From Montifringilla adamsi (Eukaryota > Chordata > Aves > Passeriformes > Passeridae), in assembly GCA_017590115.1 (NCBI GenBank), contig JAGGNK010008559.1, positions 7,743,888-7,807,887 on the forward strand: 64,000 nucleotides of DNA, written 5' to 3'. This document shows, one piece after another, positions 32,501 through 44,210 of the stretch. The position numbers and the translations under genes are program-made. Position 1 is the first letter of the stretch, and each line of letters begins with the position of its first letter. The notes under the pieces were generated by a model that saw only the letters and a list, made by a program, of their open reading frames with translations, was not told the DNA's origin and did not search any database.

Positions 32501-35500
32501 GTGCAACTGTTCAAGCATCCAGCCACTATCATAATCAACCACACTAACATGGACATTCTCAGATTTTAAAAGTTTTCACCTTTTTACGTAGTACAGATAC
32601 TGAATAAAATGGAAATGATTTCCCTATTCAGGTTCTCCACCTATTCTGATTTTTATCTTGATCTCAATTCCTGCAAGTAGCCAGTTCTACCTAACATGCA
32701 CGTATGACACTGGGAATCCTCCAGTGCTTACCAAACACACAGCATTCTCTGGTGCTCCCTATAAATTTCATATAAAAGACAGTAAAGTCATCATGCAGAA
32801 CAATAATTTCAGAATAACGTGACAGACACTGCTCCTTGCCTGTGTGCCCACGTGTAAAACACACACAGCCACACTTCTCCACTTCTCACAGCTTGCATAA
32901 TCTGGTTGATCAAACCTAGTCAAGCCCTTTAAAAGTAAAAATGTCATGCAAAAGCAAATCCAAAGTTTGTGAATTCTGCTTACAAAGCACGATTTGGGCA
33001 TTTTGTGCTGCCGAGTAAACAGCAATTGCTTCGTATTACGAAAGGACTGTGTACGCCAGAAACTCCAAGTCACCGTCATGTAAAACCCTTCTAAATGCCT
33101 TCTGCCACACTGTTTGCTGACTCCTTGGCATTGCAGATGAACTGATGCATCTTTGGAAGTCAAGAGGAAAAAAGCAAACAGAAAAAATTCCTAACTTTAC
33201 CAGAGAAGAACTTCATTCCTTACTAGGTATAGGTAATAAAGCTTAGTCTCCAAATTACCATTATTTTCATCCCATATTCTTGATTTAGAAAAAGGTTTCA
33301 GGGTTTCCTTATCAAAACAATCATGCATGCCTGTTCATATGTAGTTTTTTTAGGACTGTTCCCAAAGGGCTTTTCTTAGCACGGGTAAGGTATCCCCTGT
33401 GTTGTTTTCATCTGCTTTCACTTTGTTTCGTTTAGTATTGACTGAAGTAAATCACAGAATAACCACTTTTGGGTGCTTAACTTCAGAACAAAGCTGGTGC
33501 AACTGTTCAGCCAACACAGCCGTGTCAGAAGACACGTACAGAAGTTGCAGAAATTCAGCTTTATGGTTACTGTGCGTTCACTCATCTCCTTGTAACTATG
33601 ACCTGTTTTTTACTTGCAGCAAAACAAACACATAAAACCAGGGACAACCCAAGGCAAACACAGGAACAGCATTTCAGAAGACAGAGAAGGTAAAATGTGC
33701 AATTTTTAGAAGGTATTTTGTAGTGTTCCTCCTCCAGGTAGAACTCACACAACTACTCAGTAGTACACAGTATTTCAGGGCTGTGACTGATCAGTAACAC
33801 ATGAGATGAAAGGCAAAGGCTGCCAGAGCAGTGGTGAGACATTGCTGCCCCATAGGCTCAATAAGCCTCAGTGTCACAGTTGGAAAGGAAAAGCTGGATT
33901 TTAGGAATGCCAAGAAGAATAAGTAAATGGGATTTCAGAGAGTCTGGAGCACAGTGGTGAAAAAGGAACTCTGTCAGGCACCCAGGATCCAGAGAGATGG
34001 CACAGCAGACAGGGAGGAAGAAGGAACAACCCCATACAGAGGAGCTTGTGTGAATTGAGCTACCTTTTACAGCTCATTGCTCTTACCTGGCCAAAAGGTT
34101 GAGACAGCAATTATGCTGTGTTTGTACTTTCCTCATCTCCAGTACCAATGAAACTGAACTGATCATTGAGACTTTAATAAATATTTTTGGAAAAAGTAAA
34201 CAAATTTTTAAAAATTTAAAGCCATACACATGCACACACAGTATAGCATTGGTGCCAGCCCAGCTCCTTTATTGCAAGGACAGTGCAAATGCCACAATAA
34301 GCTCAGTCTTACTTCATCCTGCTATTTCATCCCCTTCCATCAAGCTGTGTAACCACCCTGTGCTGACCTTTAAATAAAGCATGCACAGGGGAACAGCACG
34401 AGCTGCAGTGAAGGACAAGAGCTGTCAATCACTGCTGACCCAGCACAGTAATGAATCCCAGTCTTCACAAAAAGGTTCTAATTTGCTTTTGAATGCAGCC
34501 CTGCTTGAGTAAAGAATTTTCTTTGTAAGAAATCAAATTCCTTGACTGAAAATAAAACACACAGTGCATATTTGGGTAACACTCCTCAATTTTATTCTGA
34601 GTACATTTGAACTATACTAACAAGGGATGTGAGCACTCTCCTGACAACGAAAGAGAGACCTTGGAATCTGCAGCTTGGAAGAACCTACTTGACTCCCTGC
34701 TGCTTCAGCCTGACCACTGCTAGTGCCCATACCCTGGTTTAGATCCATGTGATGGTTTCAGTGCCTACGCTGCTCCAGACATCTCCTGCAAGAGGGCGCT
34801 CCTGCAGTACAGCAGCTACAAGCACTGGCCATCAAACTATCACCTGACACCACATCAAAGCAGCAGCCACACACCCCACTCCTAGTAGCATTTTCTCCTA
34901 ATAAAATATCACACTGACAATACTGATCCATGGGACTAGAGCCTGATCACTGGAAAACACCTTACTACTACTGCTACTTGCTCTAGCATCTAGCACAGGT
35001 AAGTGCTCCGAAGGAGGTTACTGCTTGAAGCTGTAAAGCGAGCAGAAGCTTGGGACTGAAATAAATAACACCTGGCAACATGAGCCAGTTCTGTGCACCT
35101 CTTCAGTTTTGAGGAATTCCTGCATTTCTAAGGACATGAGCATTGTACATTTTCCCCTCCATTTTCCTGAATGAACAACATTACCATCAGCAAAACATCC
35201 ACAATGAGTCTGTAAACATCTCTAAAACCACAAAATGAATCCTTCCTATTTACATACTCCAATGAATGGTCAGGAGCACGTTCAGCTATTCATCCTAACT
35301 GCTCCGTTATAGGTGGAGAAACCCAAGGAACTGAATCCACATATTGTTTCCCAGGAACTGCTCAGCCCAACAGGTCTGTGCAGCAGGATTCCCTAAGTGA
35401 CTTTTCCACAGAGGTGACAGCCCCTGCGTGGCCATTGGTAGCTGCTTCTCCACACTAACACGTGCTCCTGGTTTTGGATCCACCTCTGTTCCCACAGGTA

Positions 35501-38500
35501 CCAGCAGATCCCACAGAGTAACTGCACACAGCCACTCCACCCGGGAATGTTGGTCTCTCCACTGGTCTTCCCGGAGTTGAGGGACTGTATGAACTTCCTT
35601 TGTAATACAGTCCCAAAATTACTATTCTAACCTGAAATGTAACACAGGTGACTACTGCACAGATTCTGCTCATGCTTTTCAAGACATCCATCTGGGAAGA
35701 TGTTGTATCCTGTCCTGCATTTTAACAGACGAGATAGTTCAGGACATGGCATCCCAGGTAGGCAGTGACAATCTGCTGTCACTGGAGAGGGACATTGCAT
35801 TCCACACTACCAGCACTCCTACCACCTCCCTTGTACCAGCTCTGGCACTTTTCTTGGCATCTCAGTGATGAATATGTGGTGAAGAATAAAGACTTCAGGA
35901 TTTTTTTCCCCAGAACCTAGAAACGCCAAGAAAAGATACCAAAAAATTGATGCGAGTCACCAGAGGTGCTGCAGACTTTTCCCCCAAGCACAGATCCAGA
36001 TGCTGTGATAACTGCACACTTGAGTTTGTTAAGGACATCCTTTAACACCAAAAATACTCTAAAGCTTCATCCCCAGAGAACGGCACAGAGTGTCTGGGGA
36101 TATGGGGTAAGTCTACATCAGGCATTGTGGGCCAGCCTGAGAGCAGAAAGGAAAGAACCAAGAAAGAGACTACAAATATTTTCAAGCTGTATCACAGCTG
36201 AAGTCTCTCCTTGCTCTTACAAAACACCACCATGCAGGATTCCACAGCCACGGCTACAAGGATTTTGTGACTTGCATATTCCAGGAATCCTAATGATTGT
36301 GGTTTTATGAGATCCACTAAAACCCTGTCAGAAGGTAACAGACAAGCCCCTGAGCTCTGCAGCACATGAGCAGAATTTCACCACACTGGCACTGCACATG
36401 GCCATGGAGTTTGCGCCCCACTTTGCCCTTTCCCGGTACCCTCAGTCTCCTTCTCCTTTGAATCACTCGGTCAATGTGGTTTCCAGCTCTGAAAGTCAAA
36501 GATGAGTGACAGGCTCGCCCAGGGTCACTCCAGCAGCAGTGCACCATGACAGCTCCTGCAAGACAACCTCCACCCAGCTGCACAGACATCATCTCATTTG
36601 TATTCTCGGCTGATCCTATCGAGCCCCAGTCAAAATCTGGCCCTACCCTGAACAAACAAAAAACTACGTAAGATAATAACCCTAAAATGCCACCAGCACT
36701 CCAGAGAGTCGCCCTTTGAATATTTTTATTGACAAGCCTGGAGGCAGCAGAAGAGGCACAGGCAAAACAGTTGACCCGCACATTGTTACCAAACATTACT
36801 GAAAATGATGAAGGGTGAGAGAGCTGCTTCATTTTGAAACACATAGTCTTAAGCAGGTGTTAACAAAAGCAAAGGCTATTAATTCTCCATCAGGATTGAA
36901 ACAGTATCTCATTACCAACTTTAAGGCTTCAAAAATCATGCTGTAAACATTTCAGATACCACTTGGTATAGATATCCAATTTACAGATGTCATACACTTA
37001 TGTATGTTCTTCAGCATTCTCTGGGCTGCACTGGGTCTGGTTCGGTTATATTAGATAATTGCACTAAACACACTGTCACTGACTGTCAAAAGCACCATTA
37101 ATTCCAGGGCTGTGAACCAGTTCAGAACAATCCATCACCTCTCAAGTATCCTGGAACAGATGGCCAGTGACCCCAGGGCAATGCTCCCTGAGTGCTAAAA
37201 ATCATAATGATCAAATAATTATTTATTAGAACTGCCTGCCTTATCTGTAATCCAGGGGAGTTGGGGAAAGCTTACAAAGTGTCACTGAAAAGACTAAGAT
37301 TTAAAATTCAGGTTGAGTTACTAAAATAATTTACTTTCTGTAAAATTCTTCTAAATATGACCCCACTACAGATAAACTTTTTCTTAGAATCAACTGAACA
37401 ATTTTCAAGCATTTATGAAACAAATGAAAACCAACAGCAGCCATCTGATCTCACAACGTTATCTGTATTTGTCTTTTCCAGCTCTGGGAATGCAGTGGCT
37501 AACAGGAGATGGATTATAATTTTCCTGCAAACCAGACTATGTAAGTACCTAACAGTGCTCCTGATTTCCTGTGTGAGACAATCTAAGGGCTAAATCCTGC
37601 CCTCTAGTGTACCTGTGGGTGGTGGTGCCCTTAGAACTTTCCCCACTTCCAAACTGGGTAGAAAACAGATGGGAGGGACAGGACAGTTCACTGCCCACTG
37701 GAGACATCCCATATTGCCCTGGTTCACCTCTGGAGTGTACTGCTACTGGATCACACAGCTCTGGGGTGGGCAAGACTCACTAGGAACTGGGATAGAGGAG
37801 CAGCAGACACAGTGAGAGATGAGAAGGCATCCTCCCCTGAGCAGGAACATGATGATATTTTGATGATAAAAGAAGCAAAGGAAGCATATTCCCAACTTTT
37901 TCACACGGGGGATCTCTGCTACCTCATCCCCTAAAGCAGCTACATCCAGGAGCCAGGAGGAATTTCCATGCTATGCCACAAAGTACTTGGCAAAGCAGTT
38001 AAGATCTGTGCAACAGATCAAAAGTAATGCAAAAAGAGTCTGTTTCCAGAAGGACTTTGGTAGAAGGAACATATTTGAACATTTAGAAGCAGGGTGTTTT
38101 TTAAACAACTCACCTCTCACTTAGCACTAAGATTTGGAAAAGATCTTGCCCTGTGAACAGCTCTAGCCATGTCTGTGGGACACCAAAATGACAAAGAAGA
38201 TAATCCAAGTCCCAAACAACTTACCCATGAAAGCTAAACACCAGGTCCTGAACCTTCATATGGAAACATGTCCTGACATTTGCTCAACTTGAGGATCACC
38301 ATGAATTTTTTCCCATTGCATGATCAGTGATCAGATTTCCATCATCTTCACTGAGCTGCTCTAAAAGTCAGTCTATACTTCAGCAGTCTTTCCAAAACAT
38401 TTAGAGCGTAACCATTTTAATGTTGTGAGAGAGACAAGTCAAAATCTTAATATTAACAACTATTTATGAAAGGAACCTTCTTAAGAAATTTTCCTGGACC

Positions 38501-41500
38501 AGTATTACCCTAATTTACATTTTCTGCAGATATTTATGGAAGAGGAGAGAGGTACTGAGCAGGAAGAAGGTATTTCATACATCTGCAGGGTTGACTGAGC
38601 TCACACAGCTGAATCCCTTCCAAGTGAGAGGCTGGAGCCTCGTCACCTCATTAAGGAATGGACAAGAATGGCTCAGGATGCCTTGGATACTGTCTTGGGT
38701 TATGCTCATCATGAAACAAAGCTGCCTAAGAAATTATGGAAATACATAAATGCCAACCATTCCTCATTTAGGGAAACTCTGAAAGGAACGAGCTGTGCTA
38801 CTAGACATGTTCTAAATGTATGGATAAGTGTTCCCTTTCCATTCTCCAGGTTTTTTCCCCCTCACTGTAGCCTCTTTGAGAGAAACACCTCTGGAGAGTT
38901 TCTAAGAGCCAAAAACACTGCATCCTTTGTACAATTTCCAGGGCATGAATCAACAGTTGTTGATCAACAACAACAACAAACCAGCCATGTTTTTTGTTTT
39001 GCTTTAGACAACAAAACTCTCAGAAAATGCCTTCTGTTTCTTGTTTGTCTGAAAGTACCTCTTGAAGGGAAAATGCTCTGGACGCAGTCCCCGGAGTGTG
39101 TCCAAAGGGGCACTTCACTGGAGTCACGGCAGCACACGCGTCAGATGTGGCAATAATGGCCATGGAAGACGCCCTGTCCTGGGTTTCAGCTGTGTGAATC
39201 ATACGATCCCAATCCTCCAGCGCGCAGGACGTCAACTTCCATTCTTAATTTCATTAACAACACAATTATGAATAAATGAAGGTGAGTGGGGTGAGTGTAA
39301 AACCATGCCATGACCTAAAGCAGATGTGTATTTCAAACAGAGGCAGGAGGAGGGGAGCTAAAAAGGACATGGATCATGGAAGTTGTTTATAGTATTAAAA
39401 CTTTGGTCTGAAACATAAGGAGACAGTAACTTGCCTTCTAAAATAAGAACTTCCTTTAAAAGTAAGAAGGATGATGTGCTACTGAAATGTTATTTTGTAT
39501 AATTAATTCCTAGGAATAGCAGCAACCACAAGCATCTCTACTAACTGGCCTTTAATTATTTCTGAACCAAATTGTGCAGACATTGTATTTCTTTTCTCAA
39601 AGCCACCTTACAAAACCTTTTGCTTAACTAAGAAAATCACCCTGAACTACTTGAGGTGTCTATTTTCATTGCTGATTTCTTTTTTAAAGTCCTCTCACGT
39701 TGTCCAAGATTTATTGCCCTCTGCCATGCCAGGAATACCACGAGATTTCACAGGGACTTCCACAGAGCAGCACTCACCAGGTCAGAGTTGAGCAGAGTCG
39801 TGTGGAATGACGTATTTACAGCAAGGATGCTAAGGATGTGAACCACGCAATGCCCCTGCAATGAGCCTCGCTGATGCTTCAAGCACTGATTATTCTCTGC
39901 TTCTGAGAACTAGGGCTCTTCCAGGAAAAAAAGGAAGAAAAAGCAACAAGGCAAGAGCTGTCTGATAATGACAAAAGGGGAGAACTCACTACCAGGAAAG
40001 CACGAGATATCAGTTGAAAATTTTAGTAATGATAAGGCTCAACAGGAAGAGGAAACACACATTCAGTGGACTCAAGAATGAAAAACTAATGTTCGTTTTC
40101 CTGAGAGAATAAAAAAGGCAGGAGGGAAGAAATTATTATGAGGGAGCTCTATGATGAAAGAGGCAGCAGTGATAAATACCAGCTCCACTCAGGGCAGCCT
40201 GGCCCAGCCAGGTGAGCAGACAACACCACACACCACTACCTGCACTTTTCAAAGGCAAAGATGGAAGGGGCAAGAACCCAACCGCCATGACAATGTCTTG
40301 GACTCAGCTTCAGCCTTGTACATCCTCCACTCAACATCACCTCCCTTTGCAGCACATTTCCATAGCTACTTCTAGGGTGAGGTGACATGTCTGATGAATT
40401 AATAAGATTTATTTCCTTTAAGGATTCCTGTTACAAGATTTCTTTGGAATTGTTGGGTAAAACTATTTGTTTTGCTAAAGGTGAATGTCCGAAGTGGAAA
40501 GTAATATTAAGAATTTTTGTCTGTCTCCTCAATTCCTTTTCCTCCTAGTCCCTGAGTTTAGTCCAGTCCCTGCATCCATCACTCAGAGCACAGGTGCAAA
40601 GCAGATGAAGAATCCCAGTAAGGCATTTCACCTGCTCCTCATGCCAAATGCCTGCAGGCAGGACCTGCACAGCGAGCACAGTAACAAATTCCCTCCAACC
40701 AGGAATCGCACTGGGACGATCTGACCCAGCAAGTCAGTTACCTGCACTGAAGGAAACACCTCACAGGCGCATCAAAAACTCACCACTACATCCACAAAAC
40801 CTCCATGCTGAATTCTTCCAAATATTCTGAGCTCTGCAAAAGGCAATTTGTTTGTGGGACAAAAAGCAGCCTGTGTTGGTAACAGCAACCTGCCACACAC
40901 TCCCTGAAAGCCTGTGATCATTCAGTCCATGGGTGTGTTCCCAGCCCAGGAGCCTTTCCCTCCCTTCAAAAGATCGGGCATTGGAAGGACAGCCTCCTGC
41001 TGCTGGAATCCATACATTTTATCCGTATCTGTATCATCGTTCATTAAGTTTAAAAAAAAACCCAAAACAATGCAACATGTAACATTTTAAGCCAAAAAGG
41101 TTCTGACAGCAGTGTGTTATAAACCCTGCTTCCCTGGCCAGATTTACCCCTCTGTTCCTAAGATACCTGTGTGCCACAAGTGCTCCAACTCATGAGCACC
41201 TACCCGCACCGGGAACAAGAACAGCCTCCTCTCTACCTTGAGGCATCCAACGCATTCACCGCCGCCGTGTAGAGCCCTCAAGTGCCATCAGACCCGTGTA
41301 AGGACCATGCAAACTAGAGACCCCTTCAAGTCCGTAACACAACCTCTGTGCGCCTGACAAACTCTGTACCCAGCAGGTTGAGCGCGGACCGCCAGCGAGG
41401 CTTTGCCCCCGGACATCCCTCGGGTGATGGTGCGGGACCATCAGCTGCGGGATGTCGGTATGCATTAACTCGCTATGAATTAACTCCGTCTGAAAACTCG

Positions 41501-41854
41501 CAGTTATTCCCGCAGAACATTCGGCACACAGACGGGCGCTTTCCAAGCACGGCTCGCTGCCGAAGCTTCGGCAGGGCGGGACGGCCGAGGCGCGGCCCCT
41601 GTCGCAGCCCCGCTGCCCGGGCGAAGAGTCGCCCGCCCGCCCCGGTGCCGCCCGCGGTGGTCCCGGGACAACTCACTGTGCGGGTCGCTCTTCTCGCGGA
41701 CGCCGTCCACCTTCCCGTCGGGGTTGATGCGCAGGAAGAAGCCGCCGTTCTTGCAATACAGGCGCTTGGGGTCCTTGAAGTGCCCCGGGGGAAAGGCGCC
41801 GCTGCCGCCGTCGTCGGGCAGCGTGGCGATGCCCCCCGCCGCCGCCGCCGCCAT
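23402..41854 (-). CDS. FGF2: FGF2, basic fibroblast growth factor, complete 18-kDa form
   Basis: Three coding exons: 41677-41854, 27123-27226 and 23402-23587. They total 468 nt, giving 155 aa, the same length as human. FGF2 is a heparin-binding beta-trefoil growth factor, secreted without a signal peptide, that activates FGF receptors. Seen here are the GHFKDPKRLYCKNGGFFLRI core, heparin-loop basic residues Lys128, Arg129, Lys134, Lys138 and Lys144, and the invariant C-terminus LFLPMSAKS. The two buried family cysteines, Cys34 and Cys101, are present. The two surface ones are replaced (Ser78, Tyr96). There is no signal peptide, as expected. The AUG at 41,854 is chosen by length and the MAA start. 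CUG-initiated longer forms are possible from in-frame codons upstream. Confidence 0.98.
23588..27122 (-). other. FGF2 intron 2
   Basis: 3,535 bp, AT-rich, no repeat family or exon recognised. Confidence 0.9.
27123..27226 (-). CDS. FGF2: FGF2 coding exon 2 (104 nt)
   Basis: Encodes KLQLQAEERGVVSIKGVSAN and RFLAMKEDGRLLAL. The 104-nt size is that of vertebrate FGF2 exon 2. The acceptor CGCAG|TCAAG is preceded by a 14-T pyrimidine tract; donor CCTTG|GTAAGC. Residue 78 is Ser. Confidence 0.98.
27227..41676 (-). other. FGF2 intron 1
   Basis: 14,450 bp. Contains one short CR1-like fragment (about 31,016-31,075). Several open frames of 100-175 codons occur (for example 36,317-36,844 minus, 31,089-31,586 plus, 38,668-39,156 plus), but none has a recognisable domain or a splice/start context that would make it a gene. 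Confidence 0.85.
31016..31075 (-). mobile_element. CR1-like 3' end fragment
   Basis: GGTCAGAAGGACTCTCTCTA followed by GTCCAGCCTCCTGCTGAAG matches the diverged reverse complement of the CR1 3' end. Very short and old. Confidence 0.55.
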
Positions 41855-42060
41855 GCGCCGGGCCCCGGCGCCCCGACCGCCCCCGCGCCGCGCCGGGGGC
41901 CGCTCCCTACGCCGGCACAGCCGGGCCGGCCATCTCGGGGGACCGGGCAGGGGCGGCAGCGGGTCCCCGCGCCGAGGAACCCCGGCCTGGAGCGCGGGGC
42001 TCTGTCCGGTTGAGCATCGCTGCCGGCAGCGCTGGAAACGGGATGCAGCGAACATCGGCC
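41500..42060. promoter_or_regulatory. FGF2: FGF2 CpG island, promoter and 5' UTR
   Basis: GC- and CpG-dense block over exon 1 and the sequence upstream of it. Minus-strand frame 1 stays open from an AUG at 42,055 to the FGF2 AUG at 41,854. It encodes a Pro- then Arg/Gly-rich extension like the nuclear-targeting extension of high-molecular-weight FGF2. In-frame CTG codons begin at 41,959, 41,950 and 41,920. Confidence 0.85.
41677..41854 (-). CDS. FGF2: FGF2 coding exon 1
   Basis: Residues 1-59 plus one base. A short poly-Ala leader (MAAAAAGG) precedes GAFPPGHFKDPKRLYCKNGG. It ends REKSDPH with donor CACA|GTGAGT. The first of the two PDGR/EDGR-type motifs reads PDGK here. Confidence 0.98.
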
Positions 42061-42081
42061 GGACATCTTTTCCTCTGGCCT

Positions 42082-42090
42082 TATAAAAAA
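42082..42090. promoter_or_regulatory. TATA-like element at edge of FGF2 island
   Basis: TATAAAAAA on the plus strand; the same bases read TATAAGG on the minus strand. On the minus strand it lies about 30 bp before 42,055, where a start site could sit. Mammalian FGF2 promoters are generally described as TATA-less, so this is a weak call. Confidence 0.3.
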
Positions 42091-44123
42091 AGTAACTGGA
42101 GAGTTATTTTAGATCAGAAGAAGTTGTGTGGCCTCTGCACCATACTAAATTGTTTAAATCACAATATGATGACACATGTGTTTAAAATAAATCCGTGGTA
42201 ACCATTTTGTTCCATTGCATTCACCAGAAACCAGTTCTCCTCCCATCCAACAGGAGCAAAGTGATAGCAAAAGGCAACAGGTGAAAATTCTGGTACAGGC
42301 CTTCCCCCTCTAATGAAACAAATGTACAGAGTTTATAAAGTATAGTGACCCAACAAATGCACTTCGTGCCTGAGGCTGACAACAAAACAGAATGAAAAGG
42401 TTTGTTTCCCAAAATCTGCTTTGTGCCCCTTATCTCTTGTTTAACAGCAGGCTGGCTGCTCCTGCCTGGAGCTTGGGAAGCTCTCTGGTTTCAAAGGCAG
42501 CACAAGCAGCCCTGGACAGCCCCAAGTGGGACTGCAGACACTGGGCTTTTCACAGAGCCAATATGCAGCAACCCACAGGAACAAACCAACGCCAAGGCAG
42601 ACACGGCATTCAGCTCACGCAGTTTGCAATATTCACTTTGCTAGCAAGTACGTCAAGGATATTTTGTTGCTGCTTAACTTCCCTTCCCGGCTCTGACCTC
42701 TGGCAAGCCATAGATTTTAGTTCTTTACCAGAATCAGAGGCAATTACGCTGCTTCCCACACCCTCATGATGAAGGGAGCAGGCAGAGCACCACCCAGCCC
42801 AGGCACAGGTTCACCCTGTGTCAGCTGCTCCCCTTCAGTGCCACAGGCACAGCCCAGGGACAGCCATCGGCTGCTAAACTGGCACTGCAGCCCTGCTGCT
42901 CCGTGAGCATCCCCCATTCCCTAGGTTCCCCAGGCACCCCTCCACTTGAAACACTCTCTGCTATTTCTCATGGAAATCCCATATTATCACTGTACCTGAG
43001 AGCTCTGGATGGTCATAGCCAACAGTGAAGACCTTCCTTGTTTCCTCTTGCTCCTCCCCTGCAACAGAAGCTCCATTCAGGGTGTTTTGGGTCCTTTCAC
43101 GGTGGAGCCTTCTGAAGTTCTTGTGTCTTTCTTGGAAAACAGACAAAGAGAAGAGGAAGCTGAATTCAAGTAGATGAAGGGAAGAGGTGAAAATGTTATT
43201 AAAAAAAACTCTAATAAGTTCTTTAAAAAACAAAAAAAGCGATCTCAAAATGCTTAAAACCAAAAAAACTTTTCTAAAGACTAAACATCCATGGTTCCAC
43301 TAAGCCACTCCTGGAACTTTACATTCCCTGCACAGATGGCAGCCCTCACAGCTGGGTGCCCTGTCACAGAGCTGCAGAGTAGACACCGTGCTTTACAGGA
43401 CAGGGTCCTGGTATTTCTCAGAGCCTTTGGAGCCCTGATCTCCATTTGGGGGCCAAACCCAGTGGTGGCATGGTAGGTATGCCAGCCAGGATAAATTCCT
43501 TATCAAATGATCCTTTTGAAAATCAGTAAAATCCAGTGCACCAATAAAACTTGAGGGTTGAGAACTATTTAGAAGCTTGTCACTGGGAATTGTGTACATG
43601 GGGCCTACAACTAAAAGATAACAGAGCTGAAATGAAAGTCCTATTCCCTAAGCAATCTACACTCACCTCAAGATCTGCCAACCTTCTATATTTTTTAATA
43701 TATTTTCCTTTCTCTTCTTCAAATGGAAAACACGCCTGTTTTTTTTCTCCACTCTACTTTCTTCTGCAGTCCAGCCTCTTAATATGGTCATTAATACTGC
43801 CCTTGAACATTGACTAAAGCAATTCTGGCAGTAGCATTTTCCTTTCTTGTGGCCTCTTCCACCACCCTTCTTCAACTCAGATCTTCCACACAATCACACC
43901 CATATGGCTGCTTCCCCTCCACCCAGACCATCAATTATCCAACCCCTTCACAAGCCTTCTCTTGGCCTGTGTAAGACACTCCATGTTACAATGCCTTAGA
44001 GCCTACCTTCCTGCTGCTTCCAAAGTACCTCTTAGAGACCTCTTCTCTAACCTGTTCCATTCATCTGAACTGCTGCCATTCTCTGTTTGTTCTGCACTGT
44101 TTTGTAACCAGCTACAACTTTTC

Positions 44124-44210
44124 ATAGAATCAGAGACTCTCAAGCTGGAAGGGACCCAAGAGGATCATCTGAGTCCAATTCCCTGTTCCTCACAGGAATG
44201 CCTTACCTCT
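44124..44210 (-). mobile_element. CR1-like 3' end fragment
   Basis: CATAGAATCAGAGACTCTCA, then GCTGGAAGGGACC and GGATCATCTGAGTCCAATTCC: a CR1 3' terminus with part of its ATTCTATG-type end repeat, in minus orientation. Confidence 0.75.

Noticed and set aside
34080..34100. Second CAG|GTAAG zero-exon motif, minus strand, in FGF2 intron 1
   Set aside because: The pyrimidine tract before it is short and broken by purines (CCTTTTGGCCAG), so it is a poor 3' splice site.
36317..36844. 175-codon minus-strand frame in FGF2 intron 1
   Set aside because: No recognisable domain, Cys- and Arg-rich low-information protein, no splice or promoter context. Among many intronic frames one of this length is not surprising.
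38668..39156. 162-codon plus-strand frame in FGF2 intron 1
   Set aside because: No homology recognised; includes a CAA simple repeat (QQQQQ). Taken as chance.
41348..42013. 221-codon plus-strand frame opposite FGF2 exon 1
   Set aside because: Pro/Arg/Ala-rich shadow of a GC-rich exon and 5' UTR; no domain.
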